A stretch of 53,454 nucleotides of DNA, taken from contig JAUSPT010000026.1 of NCBI GenBank assembly GCA_030652805.1, positions 1 through 53,454 of the forward strand. Reading direction: 5' to 3'. Under the pieces are notes generated by a model, which searched no databases, was not told the DNA's origin, and saw nothing but the letters and a program-made list of their open reading frames with translations. How positions within the stretch are numbered: position 1 is the first letter of the stretch; every line of letters begins with the position of its first letter. The stretch comes from a bacterium. Its GTDB lineage: Bacteria; JAHJDO01. A program made the position numbers and the translations under genes. Below are positions 35,980 through 43,781 of the stretch, piece by piece.

Positions 35980-37136
35980 TCATACCATTGAGTAACCGTA
36001 ACAGTTCCTGGAAAGCCGCCAGGATTTACATTCGCCAGGGCTTCATCATAATGAATGTTACCATTTCCTGAGATTTTTACTGTATCCCCTACAAATGCGC
36101 CGAAGAGGTCTCCATTACCTGTGACCTTCAACTCAGCTTCCGGGGCGTATATCGCTCCTGCAAAATCCCCATTACCCGTAAATTTCACACTTGTGCAGGT
36201 ATCTGTTCCATAAAGCAGACAATCAGATGGGGTGCCAGGATTTGAGATACCATTACCAGTTACATGACAAGTTCCCGAAACGTAAATAGTAACCTCGCCG
36301 CTAATTACTAATGTTGCATTTCCTGTAATCTGTATTGATGTAAACCAATATGTTCCGGATGTAAGGGTCTGGGTATTATTTCCTGATATTGATAAACCAC
36401 CACTACTACTTACACCAGCTGGGACAGTGACTGACGGCATTGGAAACAGAGTGGATGCAGCTGTTTTTTGCCCATTCAATACAGCGTTTCCAGAAGCGTT
36501 TATTGCAGTGCTTACGTCCCCACCAGGACCAATCTGAGCATTTCCATTAACTATAGCATTTCCACTTAAAGAGACGGCTCCGGATGATGTTGCATTAGTG
36601 CCCACAGAACCGTTGCTACCGGGTGACTGACTGGCATATGTTCCATTGTCAGAGTTATAGCTATCAGTCGCACCGTTACCTGAAAGAGTCACGCCTTGAT
36701 CTCCAAATATTCCTTGTGTAAATGGTGAACCACTTACCTGAAGATTAGCATTTATTAACTTGGAAAACCTGTTTATGTCAGTTACATTGGGAGCTGTTCC
36801 TGTAGCTGTAACTGTGGGAGTACCTGTAGCTGAGTTGGTAACTGTAACCGTAACACTTCCTACTGTTCTGCCGCCTGCGTCTGATAGAGTAATGGTTTGA
36901 GCAGGATCTCCGTTTGCATCAACTGCCCAGGTGGTAATATCGCCATATGCATATTCATAAATTGCTCTTTCTATGCCTGCTTCTGCAAGATTGACCGCAG
37001 CTGTATGCCGATATGACCTATTTGTCATTCTATTCTCAAAAACAATTCTCGAGAGATAGGTACCCGCTATGACAAATAAGGATGTAGAAACCAAAGCAGT
37101 TAGTACCAGAATGCTACCTTTTCTGTTCAGTTTCAA
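35976..37136 (-). CDS. PilX-like pilus assembly protein with SGNG repeats
   Basis: This 386-residue protein has the same N-terminal plan as its neighbour: NRKGSILVLTALVSTSLFVIAG and SYRHTAAVNLAEAGIERAIYE. Its C-terminal half repeats SGNG, TGNG and SGNA at intervals (SLSGNAIVNGNAQIG, IQITGNATLVISGEV, CHVTGNG, VKFTGNG, LKVTGNG, VKISGNG), which suggests a stacked beta-helix. The end, AIYAPEAELKVTGNGDLFGAFVGD with HYDEAL, matches a domain often found at the C-terminus of PilX-like proteins (DUF7305, from memory). It lies 15 bp after the PilW-like gene. Confidence 0.75.
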   Translation of the reverse strand: MKLNRKGSILVLTALVSTSLFVIAGTYLSRIVFENRMTNRSYRHTAAVNLAEAGIERAIYEYAYGDITTWAVDANGDPAQTITLSDAGGRTVGSVTVTVTNSATGTPTVTATGTAPNVTDINRFSKLINANLQVSGSPFTQGIFGDQGVTLSGNGATDSYNSDNGTYASQSPGSNGSVGTNATSSGAVSLSGNAIVNGNAQIGPGGDVSTAINASGNAVLNGQKTAASTLFPMPSVTVPAGVSSSGGLSISGNNTQTLTSGTYWFTSIQITGNATLVISGEVTIYVSGTCHVTGNGISNPGTPSDCLLYGTDTCTSVKFTGNGDFAGAIYAPEAELKVTGNGDLFGAFVGDTVKISGNGNIHYDEALANVNPGGFPGTVTVTQWYD

Positions 37137-37151
37137 ATAACATCACCTCCA

Positions 37152-37706
37152 TTATTTATTCCTTAATTTTACAGACGTATTTAAAGTTTTTGTATGTGTT
37201 TTATTCATAACAGTTGCTGTGCTTGTAATTGATATTGTTATGCGAGTAGCGCCAGCAAGAGTTGGAAGATAGCCAAATGCCAGGTTAGATATATTTGAAC
37301 TTATATTCTTGGTTCCTGAGGTTCTTGTGCTTCCAACTGCTGCCCAGGTTGTTTTCTCTAAGTTAGTGCCATTTAATGCGTACCTAAAATAATCATTAGA
37401 TCCGGTTATGGGATTTCCACTGGCATCGATTGAAGAGACCTCCAGGACCAACTGCTGGAGCGTACTTGCAGGCACACTTCCTATTGCAATACTCACTACA
37501 TCTCCTGCACGCCTTGTATCCTGACTTATATTGTCCAGAACTAATCTCGCATTTTTTTGTGTATCAAGATAACGAGAGTCAAAAACAAACATTTGATTGC
37601 CTCTTATAAATAGAAATAAAACAGCACTCAATATCACTATTCCGATTGAAGCAGCAACAATAACTTCCATGATCGTAAACCCGCCTGAAAGCCGCTTCTT
37701 TTTCAT
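37152..37706 (-). CDS. Type IV prepilin-like protein, PilW type
   Basis: A 184-residue minor prepilin. The prepilin peptidase site is GG/FTIMEV, with Gly9 before the cut and Glu14 at mature position 5, followed by a hydrophobic helix to about residue 31. The rest has the Ala/Thr/Ser-rich beta character of PilW/PilJ minor pilins (QKNARLVLDNISQDTRRAGDVV). I chose ATG 37706, with GGAGG eight bases upstream and one base after the previous stop; an in-frame ATG at 37721 would place that site inside the gene. It is probably part of the initiating tip complex. Confidence 0.85.
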   Translation of the reverse strand: MKKKRLSGGFTIMEVIVAASIGIVILSAVLFLFIRGNQMFVFDSRYLDTQKNARLVLDNISQDTRRAGDVVSIAIGSVPASTLQQLVLEVSSIDASGNPITGSNDYFRYALNGTNLEKTTWAAVGSTRTSGTKNISSNISNLAFGYLPTLAGATRITISITSTATVMNKTHTKTLNTSVKLRNK

Positions 37707-37707
37707 T

Positions 37708-38148
37708 CTAGATGCCTCCATTAGTCACAAGCGTAGTAATGCTTCTACTGAATGTTTGTCCCTGCGCCCCTGCCCACTGAACTGTTATACTGACCTGTTT
37801 TATATTACTATCAATAAAATCAGAAATTGAAAGCAATACCACTCCGCTATTAAGATTTGCAAGTCCCTGTGTAGCATTTCCTGTGATAGCAGTAAAATCC
37901 TGATTGCTGAATGTTCCCCAACCAGTTATTGTTGCAAATGAACTGTCGCGTATTATTTCCATTGCGTCCTGCGCTATCTTTGTAGCAGTAGAGATTTCAG
38001 CTGTTCTTCTAATCGTTGCAGGTCCATTGGAAAACGCAGTAAAAAGCCCAATTAAACCAACACTCAGAATCAAAATGGCTATCATGGTTTCTATTAACGT
38101 AAACCCACGATTTAATTTAACTATCCGTATGTCTTTGCGCTTTTTCAT
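37708..38148 (-). CDS. Type IV prepilin-like protein, PilV type
   Basis: A 146-residue minor prepilin. The cleavage motif is RG/FTLIETMIAILILSVGLIGLF, with Gly15 and Glu20. The helix is followed by TEISTATKIAQDAMEIIRDS, typical of PilV. It is 24 bp downstream of the second pilin gene. The downstream PilW-like gene starts one base after its stop. Confidence 0.85.
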   Translation of the reverse strand: MKKRKDIRIVKLNRGFTLIETMIAILILSVGLIGLFTAFSNGPATIRRTAEISTATKIAQDAMEIIRDSSFATITGWGTFSNQDFTAITGNATQGLANLNSGVVLLSISDFIDSNIKQVSITVQWAGAQGQTFSRSITTLVTNGGI

Positions 38149-38172
38149 TTGTCATCTCCAAAACTAGTCCTA

Positions 38173-38622
38173 TCATAGTGAGAATGACTGTGCTGCAACA
38201 AAAGCTGCTCCATGTCCTCTGCCAGCTGCTCCGTTCGGACACGTAATCTGGATTTTTCCAACGGGAGTTGAACCTGCCATATATCCAGCACCGGCTCCTA
38301 TGGGACAGGTGGGGATGGTCTTTAGGTATCCTGTGGCAGCCACTAGTCCCCATGTTCCTGTTGCAGGAGCTGCGTTCCACAAAATTGCCCCAGCTGCAAA
38401 TCCAGCGCCGCCATTAGTCGCATCAAGATTTTCCTCTATACACACCTGTTCAAGCCCGGATGCAATCTGTTTCATGTTGTTTGTACATACAACATCTCTG
38501 GATATCGTTCTATTCTTCAGAAAATTAGGTACGGCTATAGTCAATAAAAGCGCTATGATCGCAACAACAATCATAATCTCAACAAGCGTAAAACCTCTGC
38601 CCCTTCTCCGAATAACTACCAT
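38173..38622 (-). CDS. Type IV pilin, second tandem copy
   Basis: A 149-residue prepilin with the site RG/FTLVEIMIVVAII (Gly10, Glu15). It is clearly a paralogue of the upstream pilin: the block QIAS-LEQVC-EENLDATNGGAGFAAGAI is nearly identical, and all four cysteines (46, 61, 106, 128) are kept, which suggests two disulfides. The C-terminal tail beyond about residue 128 differs. An AAAGGGG ribosome-binding site precedes the start. A strong hairpin separates it from the first copy, so its expression is probably lower. Confidence 0.9.
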   Translation of the reverse strand: MVVIRRRGRGFTLVEIMIVVAIIALLLTIAVPNFLKNRTISRDVVCTNNMKQIASGLEQVCIEENLDATNGGAGFAAGAILWNAAPATGTWGLVAATGYLKTIPTCPIGAGAGYMAGSTPVGKIQITCPNGAAGRGHGAAFVAAQSFSL

Positions 38623-38646
38623 CCAATACCCCTTTCTAAATACAAC

Positions 38647-38672
38647 AGCGGCGGGAGAAAACTCCCGCCGCT
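38647..38672 (-). terminator. Strong hairpin between the two pilin genes
   Basis: A perfect 11-bp GC-rich stem (38647-38657 with 38662-38672) has a 4-base loop, 36 bp after the first pilin stop. No T-run follows on the minus strand, so it is more likely a partial terminator or an mRNA stabiliser that keeps the first pilin message abundant, with some read-through into the rest of the cluster. Confidence 0.7.
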
Positions 38673-38707
38673 ATTATACATCTTTTCAAGCCTTCCAGCA
38701 AGTAGCT

Positions 38708-39151
38708 TTATTGCAGTGTATATGGATTATTAGTAGCCTGAAAATTTGGTCCATGGCTTGTCAGACTTGGACAAGTAATCTGAAATACCCCAACTGTTGA
38801 TGAGCCTGCTGTATAAGCACCAGCTGCTATAGGACATGCAGGAGCTGTCTTTAGGTACGCCGTACTACCTACTATTCCCCATGCTCCTGTCACAGGAAGT
38901 GCGTCCCATACAATTGCTCCAGCTGCAAATCCAGCGCCACCATTCGTAGCATCGAGATTTTCTTCCATGCACACCTGCTCAAGGGCTGATGCAATCTGTT
39001 TCATGCCATTTACACATACAGCGTCTCTAGATCTGCTTCTGGACTTGATGAAGTTAGGAATAGCTATGGCTGCTAAAAGCCCAATAATCGCTACAACAAT
39101 CATAATTTCAACAAGCGTGAAACCTCTTTTACTTTTCAGTAATTTAATCAT
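38708..39151 (-). CDS. Type IV pilin, probable major subunit
   Basis: A 147-residue prepilin, probably the main pilus subunit because it lies first behind the sigma54 promoter and before a strong hairpin. The leader MIKLLKSKRG is followed by FTLVEIMIVVAIIGLLAAIAIP, with cleavage after Gly10 and Glu15 kept. Four cysteines (46, 61, 106, 127) match the second pilin. ATG 39151 has GGAGGTG six bases upstream, by far the best site; the frame is open to 39331 but that extension would cross the promoter. It also resembles GspG-like pseudopilins, but the surrounding genes are of type IV pilus type. Confidence 0.92.
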   Translation of the reverse strand: MIKLLKSKRGFTLVEIMIVVAIIGLLAAIAIPNFIKSRSRSRDAVCVNGMKQIASALEQVCMEENLDATNGGAGFAAGAIVWDALPVTGAWGIVGSTAYLKTAPACPIAAGAYTAGSSTVGVFQITCPSLTSHGPNFQATNNPYTLQ

Positions 39152-39451
39152 TTCTTTCACCTCCTCCCAATTAGAATTTTTCTTTCGCTTTATATAACAA
39201 GCATTTTTCATGCCAAGAATGCTATTTGACCACAGACCATAGACGATAGACCACGGTTTTTGTCCCAAAATTCTTCGGGACTGAATCTGATTATTAAGCA
39301 AAATATTTTGACATATTTGAAAAATAAGCAAAAAAATTTGCGCATATAAGAATAAAAACTCACCCTACCCCTCCCTTGAGAATAGAGGGAAGTAAGGAAT
39401 ATAGAGGCATAAGCTTCTTGCAAATTCCCCAAAAAAGTTCTAACATCATTC
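39152..39451. other. 300-bp control region between the pilin genes and the FHA kinase
   Basis: No gene. It holds the sigma54 promoter of the pilus cluster (39199-39216). A small tandem repeat of GACCAtaGAC-like units lies at about 39228-39255. An inverted repeat GTCCC/GGGAC (39262-39266, 39277-39281) sits 50-70 bp upstream of the -24 element, a plausible activator site. A degenerate short repeat (CTCCCTTGAGAATAGAGGGAA, core at 39373-39391) lies near 39360-39395. I see no clear sigma70 promoter for the rightward kinase. Confidence 0.6.
39199..39216 (-). promoter_or_regulatory. Sigma54 (-24/-12) promoter of the pilus cluster
   Basis: On the minus strand the sequence TTGGCATGAAAAATGCTT has GG (39213-39214) and GC (39201-39202) exactly 10 bp apart, as sigma54 requires. 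It differs from TGGCACG-N4-TTGC at two positions. Transcription would start near 39189, 38 nt before the pilin start and upstream of its ribosome-binding site. The cluster encodes a PilR-like sigma54 activator. Confidence 0.75.
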
Positions 39452-39478
39452 ATGATGGAGAATCAAAAGGAAACCAAA

Positions 39479-41056
39479 ATGATCATTTTGACAATTTTTG
39501 ATGAAGAATGTGGAGCTCGGGAATTTCCTTTGGAGAAAAAGCTTATTACTATTGGAAGGCTGAAAGGTAATGATATTATAATTTCGGACAAGAGCATATC
39601 AGGGAAACATCTTAAACTAACTTTTTTGCATAATGACTGGACATTGGAAGATCTGCATTCTACAAACGGCACCTCTGTAAATGGGAATTTCGTTGAAGAA
39701 AAGAAGTTGGACGACGGCGACGAGATAGTTATAGGCAAAACAAGAATTCTCTTCGGAGAAAAATCTTCTTTCCCGCATCCAAAAGAGAGCTCTTTTACTA
39801 TTATAAAGGCTGTAATGCCCAGTGCTGTTATTCCCACCTCTTATGAAACTGCAAGTAACGAGGAGTTAAAGAGAACTCATAAAATATTAGCTACCCTTTA
39901 TAAAGCTAGCGAACTTCTTAGTTCTGCGCTTAAATTAGAAGACGTCCTGAATAAAATTCTGGATTTGATTTTTCAACACATTAGTGCTGACCGGGTTCTT
40001 ATTATACTCAAGGATGAATTAACGGGTAAACTTGTTCCTAAAGCAGTGAAAAAAAGAGACGAAAAAGATAGGGCAGAATTAACCGTAAGCCACAGTATTA
40101 TGAGTAAGGTTTTAGATGAAGGTAAATCGGTAATCTGTTCGGATGCTTTAGAAGACAAAAGGTTTAAAGAACAAATGAGTATTATCCAGCATCAAATTCA
40201 TTCAGCAATGTGTGTCCCCCTAAAAACAAAAGACAGAGCCTTGGGCGTAATTTATGCTGATACACTCATGATTAAAGGGGCTTTTAACACCGAAGATTTA
40301 AACTTGCTTACTGCATTAGGCAACGAAGCTGCGCTGGCTATAGATAATGTGCGTTTATACGAAAAAAATCTTGAGGCAGAACGATTAGCTGGTATAGGAC
40401 AGGCCATAACCGGCATGGCACACTACGTCAAGAATATTCTTGTGGGGATGGATGGTGGTGGCATCTTAGTAGATATGGGAATAAAACAAAAAAACAGTAT
40501 ATTGATGAATAAAGGATGGAAGTTAGTTAAGGCCTCTATAAATAAAGTAAGGGATGTGGTTATGGATATGCTTACCTATTCTAAGGAAAGAAAACCACAG
40601 CTGCAGCCATGTAATCTGAATGATGTCGTAGATGAAATTATAGAGCTAATGAGTAAAAAGGCTGAAGATGTGGGTATTAAACTGCATGCTCATCTTGACA
40701 AAAACATTGGACAGTTCTTATTAGATCCTCAAGTCATCCATCGTTCCCTGCTTAACTTGATAAATAATGCTTTTGATGCGATGGAGAAGGATGGGAAAAT
40801 TACAATTGCTACAGAGTATATAGTTGAGGGGGATCAGCTTAAATTGTCTGTGTCTGATACAGGATCTGGAATACCTGAAGATGTATTAACAACTCTTTTT
40901 ACACCTTTTTATTCAAGCAAGGGATTGAAGGGAACAGGTCTCGGATTAGCAGTGACACATAAGATAATTAAAGAACATGGCGGAAGAATAGATGTGAATT
41001 CTGAGGTCGGTAAAGGGACTACCTTCAATATATTTTTACCTGCAAGAAAAGAATAA
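39479..41056 (+). CDS. FHA-GAF sensor histidine kinase
   Basis: This cytoplasmic kinase has no membrane segment. Counting from the longer frame at 39452, the FHA domain (about 12-102) has the phosphothreonine-binding residues in GRLKGNDIIISDKSISGKHLKL and STNGTSVNG. A GAF domain (about 145-300) is followed by the kinase: H-box GMAHYVKNIL with His324, N-box LLNLINNAFDAME, G-boxes VSDTGSGIPED and GTGLGLAVTHKII. The ATG at 39479 is preferred because AAAGGA lies seven bases before it; it gives 525 residues. FHA on a histidine kinase implies input from a Ser/Thr kinase, and one is encoded nearby. It is convergent with a response regulator. Confidence 0.9.
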   Translation: MIILTIFDEECGAREFPLEKKLITIGRLKGNDIIISDKSISGKHLKLTFLHNDWTLEDLHSTNGTSVNGNFVEEKKLDDGDEIVIGKTRILFGEKSSFPHPKESSFTIIKAVMPSAVIPTSYETASNEELKRTHKILATLYKASELLSSALKLEDVLNKILDLIFQHISADRVLIILKDELTGKLVPKAVKKRDEKDRAELTVSHSIMSKVLDEGKSVICSDALEDKRFKEQMSIIQHQIHSAMCVPLKTKDRALGVIYADTLMIKGAFNTEDLNLLTALGNEAALAIDNVRLYEKNLEAERLAGIGQAITGMAHYVKNILVGMDGGGILVDMGIKQKNSILMNKGWKLVKASINKVRDVVMDMLTYSKERKPQLQPCNLNDVVDEIIELMSKKAEDVGIKLHAHLDKNIGQFLLDPQVIHRSLLNLINNAFDAMEKDGKITIATEYIVEGDQLKLSVSDTGSGIPEDVLTTLFTPFYSSKGLKGTGLGLAVTHKIIKEHGGRIDVNSEVGKGTTFNIFLPARKE

Positions 41057-41072
41057 TTTTTACAGAATAGCT

Positions 41073-41456
41073 TTAATCTAAGAATTCTTTTAGAAGCTCT
41101 ACAATTTTTGCAATACTTCCAGTTTGCTTGCCAAACTCTTTGTGAACATAATGTGCGCCTTCAAGAACTTTATTATCAAACTGTTCCTTTGTAAGACCAG
41201 TATGAAAAATTATTGGTATTTGTTCATATTGAGGATTTTCCTTAAGATAGTCTCTTACAGTGCCACCATGCCCTACCATAACCATATCCAGTATGGCAGC
41301 ATCAATATGTGGCTTCTTGGTGCTAAGCAATGCTATGGCATTTTTACCATTAGAAGCATCAAACACCTCATAACCACAGCCAGCTTCCAGTATTGCCTTT
41401 AATGCCTCCCTAAGCTCATTATCGTCCTCTACTATCAAAATAGTTTTCTTGTCCAT
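41073..41456 (-). CDS. Single-domain response regulator
   Basis: This 127-residue receiver domain has no output domain. The acidic pocket is EDDNE (Asp11, Asp12), the phosphoacceptor is Asp57 in ILDMVMVGHGG, Thr86 lies in FHTG, and Lys106 in HKEFG. It is CheY- or Spo0F-like, so it acts by protein contact or passes phosphate on. It lies 16 bp from the 3' end of the FHA kinase in convergent orientation, which makes that kinase a candidate partner. AGGAGGG precedes the start by nine bases. Confidence 0.9.
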   Translation of the reverse strand: MDKKTILIVEDDNELREALKAILEAGCGYEVFDASNGKNAIALLSTKKPHIDAAILDMVMVGHGGTVRDYLKENPQYEQIPIIFHTGLTKEQFDNKVLEGAHYVHKEFGKQTGSIAKIVELLKEFLD

Positions 41457-41540
41457 CGTCTCGTCCCTCCTATCGCTCTTCTATCTCTTTCTCTTAATAA
41501 AATTCTACTACATTATCTTGCGTGCTGTCAAATTCGTGTC

Positions 41541-43454
41541 CTAAGGTCTTCTGCGATAGTCCTCTCTGGGCCGGGGCTGGTCACGTCTGTCAGAAGGCCC
41601 CATACACATCTCTTTGGCCAGATGGGCGGCAAATTCCTGTGCTCCTAAACCCATCATTTTGCCAATTCTTTTCATATCGTTATAATGATTTTTCAGAAGA
41701 TAATTCTCTAATAGTTTGCGATCGCCTTTCATAGCTAACCCCATTAGCCTCATATCCGCTTCCATTAATTTCTCTATTTCTCCTTTAATTTTTCTTCCGG
41801 CTTTAAACATTGGCCCTTCTTCAATTACATCAGGACGTCTTCCGTCTCTACTTGGAGGAGGTCCAAACTCATCCATCATTATTCTAGCGCATATACCAGT
41901 AAACTCCATTGCTTCTAAACCTACGATTTTGCTGATTCTCTTCATCTCTTCATAATGATTTTGCCGAAGATAGTTTTCTAAAAGCAGGGGATCACCCTTC
42001 ATAGTCAGACCCATTAACTTCATATCCTTCTCCATCAATTTCTCCAGTTCCATCACAATCTTCTTCTCCGGACCGGTAAGAGGTTCCTCGCTTATTCCCC
42101 TTACCCCTTTCCCTGTCTTCTCAAACTCTTCAATCCTCTTGATGGCCTCCTTAGCCAGTTTTGCACATTTAGTATCAGGATACTTAATCACAATCTCCTG
42201 ATAGCCTGATATGGCTTTTATTATTTCACCCTTGTTCTCCATGTCCTGCGCGCAGTTAAATAAGGTTTCTATTTTCTCTTCATCGATTTTCTTTTTAACA
42301 TATGTAATCTTTGTCCTGGCATTATCTGCGGCAAGAGTTACAGGATAGTTATCGATAATCTTCTGATAATACATCATGGACTGGCTGTATTGTTTCTCCT
42401 TGGCTAATCTATCCCCTTTGGAGAAGAGCTGTTCAATTTCATCCTGTTCTTTGGCCTGATAGCTTAAGGCAGAAGAAGGAGAAATGGAAGGTTTCAATGT
42501 CTGCCTTGAAAACCTTTTGCCTAAGATAACACCAACTATGGCAATTATTATCACCGAAAATACAATGATAAGTAATTTACGTCTTCCTTTTTTCTGAGTC
42601 GACACTTCAGAGGAAGTACTAATAGGACTGGGATGAAAAGCACCCACTCGATATTTGTTTATATCTTCAAGTATTTCAGTGGCTGTTTGATATCTGTAGT
42701 TTAGATCCTTTATCAAGCATTTTCTAACAATAAATTCTACTTCCCATGGGAGGTCAGGATTTACCTCCGGTACAGGCTTAGCCTCTACATTTATATGCTG
42801 ATGCATAACTCCGTACGGGGTCTCCGCCTTGAAAGGAACCTCTCCTGTCAACATCTCATAAAGAACTATACCAAGAGAGTAAATGTCGGAGCGGGAATCT
42901 ATTTTCTCTCCTTTAGCCTGCTCCGGAGACATATACTCCGGCGTACCCATAATGGTTCCTGTAAGTGTGATGCTCTCAGATTCCACAGCTTTAGCTATGC
43001 CAAAATCAGTTACTTTCACATGACCATTGTTATCTATCATTATATTTCCCGATTTTATATCGCGATGAATTACCCTCTCTTTGTGAGCACATTCCAAAGC
43101 CTCAGCAACCTGAAAAGTGATGCTTAAAGCATCCTCACAGGAAAGCGCTCCCCGTTGTTTTATAATCTCGGTCAAAGTCTGTCCCTTGATAAGTTCCATG
43201 GCAAAGTAATACATTCCCTTGTGCTCACCAATGTCGTAGATTTGAACAATCCGGGCATGATTTAATTTTGCTACTGCTTTAGCCTCGCGCTGGAACCTCT
43301 CCACAAGGTCTTTGTCTTTAGACAAATGAAATGGAAGAATTTTTATAGCTACATGCCTGTTGAGAGACTCTTGATAGGCTTCATAGACAGTGCCCATCCC
43401 TCCGCTTCCTAATTCTCTGATTATCTTGTATTGTCCGATTTTTTGCCCGATCAT
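41541..43454 (-). CDS. Membrane Ser/Thr protein kinase with duplicated C-terminal domain
   Basis: This 637-residue protein has four parts. The kinase domain (about 8-268) is complete: GSGGMGTVYEA loop, Lys38 in VAIKIL, HRDIKSGN with Asp132, DFG at 150-152 and the activation-loop end GTPEYMSPEQ. One membrane helix covers about 293-312. Two TPR-like repeats follow (about 340-380 and 393-432). Then two copies of a module I do not recognise, about 66 residues long with a period near 90, lie at about 464-530 and 554-619; shared core ENYL-x-NHY-x-MKRI. The tail is Arg/Pro-rich. The outer part would be outside the cytoplasm. It may feed the nearby FHA kinase. Confidence 0.9.
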   Translation of the reverse strand: MIGQKIGQYKIIRELGSGGMGTVYEAYQESLNRHVAIKILPFHLSKDKDLVERFQREAKAVAKLNHARIVQIYDIGEHKGMYYFAMELIKGQTLTEIIKQRGALSCEDALSITFQVAEALECAHKERVIHRDIKSGNIMIDNNGHVKVTDFGIAKAVESESITLTGTIMGTPEYMSPEQAKGEKIDSRSDIYSLGIVLYEMLTGEVPFKAETPYGVMHQHINVEAKPVPEVNPDLPWEVEFIVRKCLIKDLNYRYQTATEILEDINKYRVGAFHPSPISTSSEVSTQKKGRRKLLIIVFSVIIIAIVGVILGKRFSRQTLKPSISPSSALSYQAKEQDEIEQLFSKGDRLAKEKQYSQSMMYYQKIIDNYPVTLAADNARTKITYVKKKIDEEKIETLFNCAQDMENKGEIIKAISGYQEIVIKYPDTKCAKLAKEAIKRIEEFEKTGKGVRGISEEPLTGPEKKIVMELEKLMEKDMKLMGLTMKGDPLLLENYLRQNHYEEMKRISKIVGLEAMEFTGICARIMMDEFGPPPSRDGRRPDVIEEGPMFKAGRKIKGEIEKLMEADMRLMGLAMKGDRKLLENYLLKNHYNDMKRIGKMMGLGAQEFAAHLAKEMCMGPSDRRDQPRPREDYRRRP

Positions 43455-43523
43455 ACTCCCAGTCCCTCCGTCAAAAAGAATTCTTTACTTTTTCAAGCTG
43501 TCTTACATTTCAATTCCTAGAAT

Positions 43524-43552
43524 ATGATAGATTGTCTCTCACTAAAAATCAA
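43524..43552 (-). promoter_or_regulatory. Candidate promoter of the Ser/Thr kinase gene
   Basis: On the minus strand TTGATT (43547-43552) and TATCAT (43524-43529) are 17 bp apart. It lies just after the tRNA-Ser gene, so read-through from the tRNA is also possible. Confidence 0.4.
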
Positions 43553-43558
43553 GTAAGG

Positions 43559-43649
43559 CGGAGAGGGAGGGATTCGAACCCCCGGTCCCGAAAAATCAGG
43601 ACAACAGATTTCGAGTCTGCCGCTTTCAACCGGACTCAGCCACCTCTCC
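43559..43649 (-). tRNA. tRNA-Ser(CGA)
   Basis: A full 91-nt type II tRNA cloverleaf. The 7-bp acceptor stem is GGAGAGG/CCTCTCC with discriminator G. The anticodon loop CTCGAAA gives anticodon CGA, which reads UCG. The long variable arm GTCCTG...CGGGAC and the T-arm GGGGGTTCGAATCCC are clear. The 3' CCA is not encoded and must be added by the CCA enzyme. Confidence 0.96.
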
Positions 43650-43744
43650 AGGATAAATACTGATAGCTTGTAACTGTCAGCTATTAGCTATTTAACACAA
43701 CTTTATTAAAAATAGCCATCAAAAAAAATCTAATTTGTGATTTC

Positions 43745-43774
43745 TTGACTTAACTCACTATCTCATGCTAAGAT
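43745..43774 (+). promoter_or_regulatory. Candidate promoter of the phosphatase-rpiB-glyA operon
   Basis: TTGACT (43745-43750, 5 of 6) and TAAGAT (43769-43774, 4 of 6) are 18 bp apart. Transcription would start about at the ATG at 43782, so the message could be leaderless. No ribosome-binding site precedes that ATG. Confidence 0.45.
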
Positions 43775-43781
43775 TTAACGT

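Noticed and set aside
39228-39255. CRISPR or regular direct-repeat array upstream of the pilin gene
   Set aside because: Only about 28 bp of short degenerate GACCA/TAGAC units without spacers; no cas genes in the window.
39152-39331. N-terminal extension of the first pilin to 39331
   Set aside because: The extension has no pilin features and would cross the sigma54 promoter. ATG 39151 has a textbook ribosome-binding site and a standard leader peptide.
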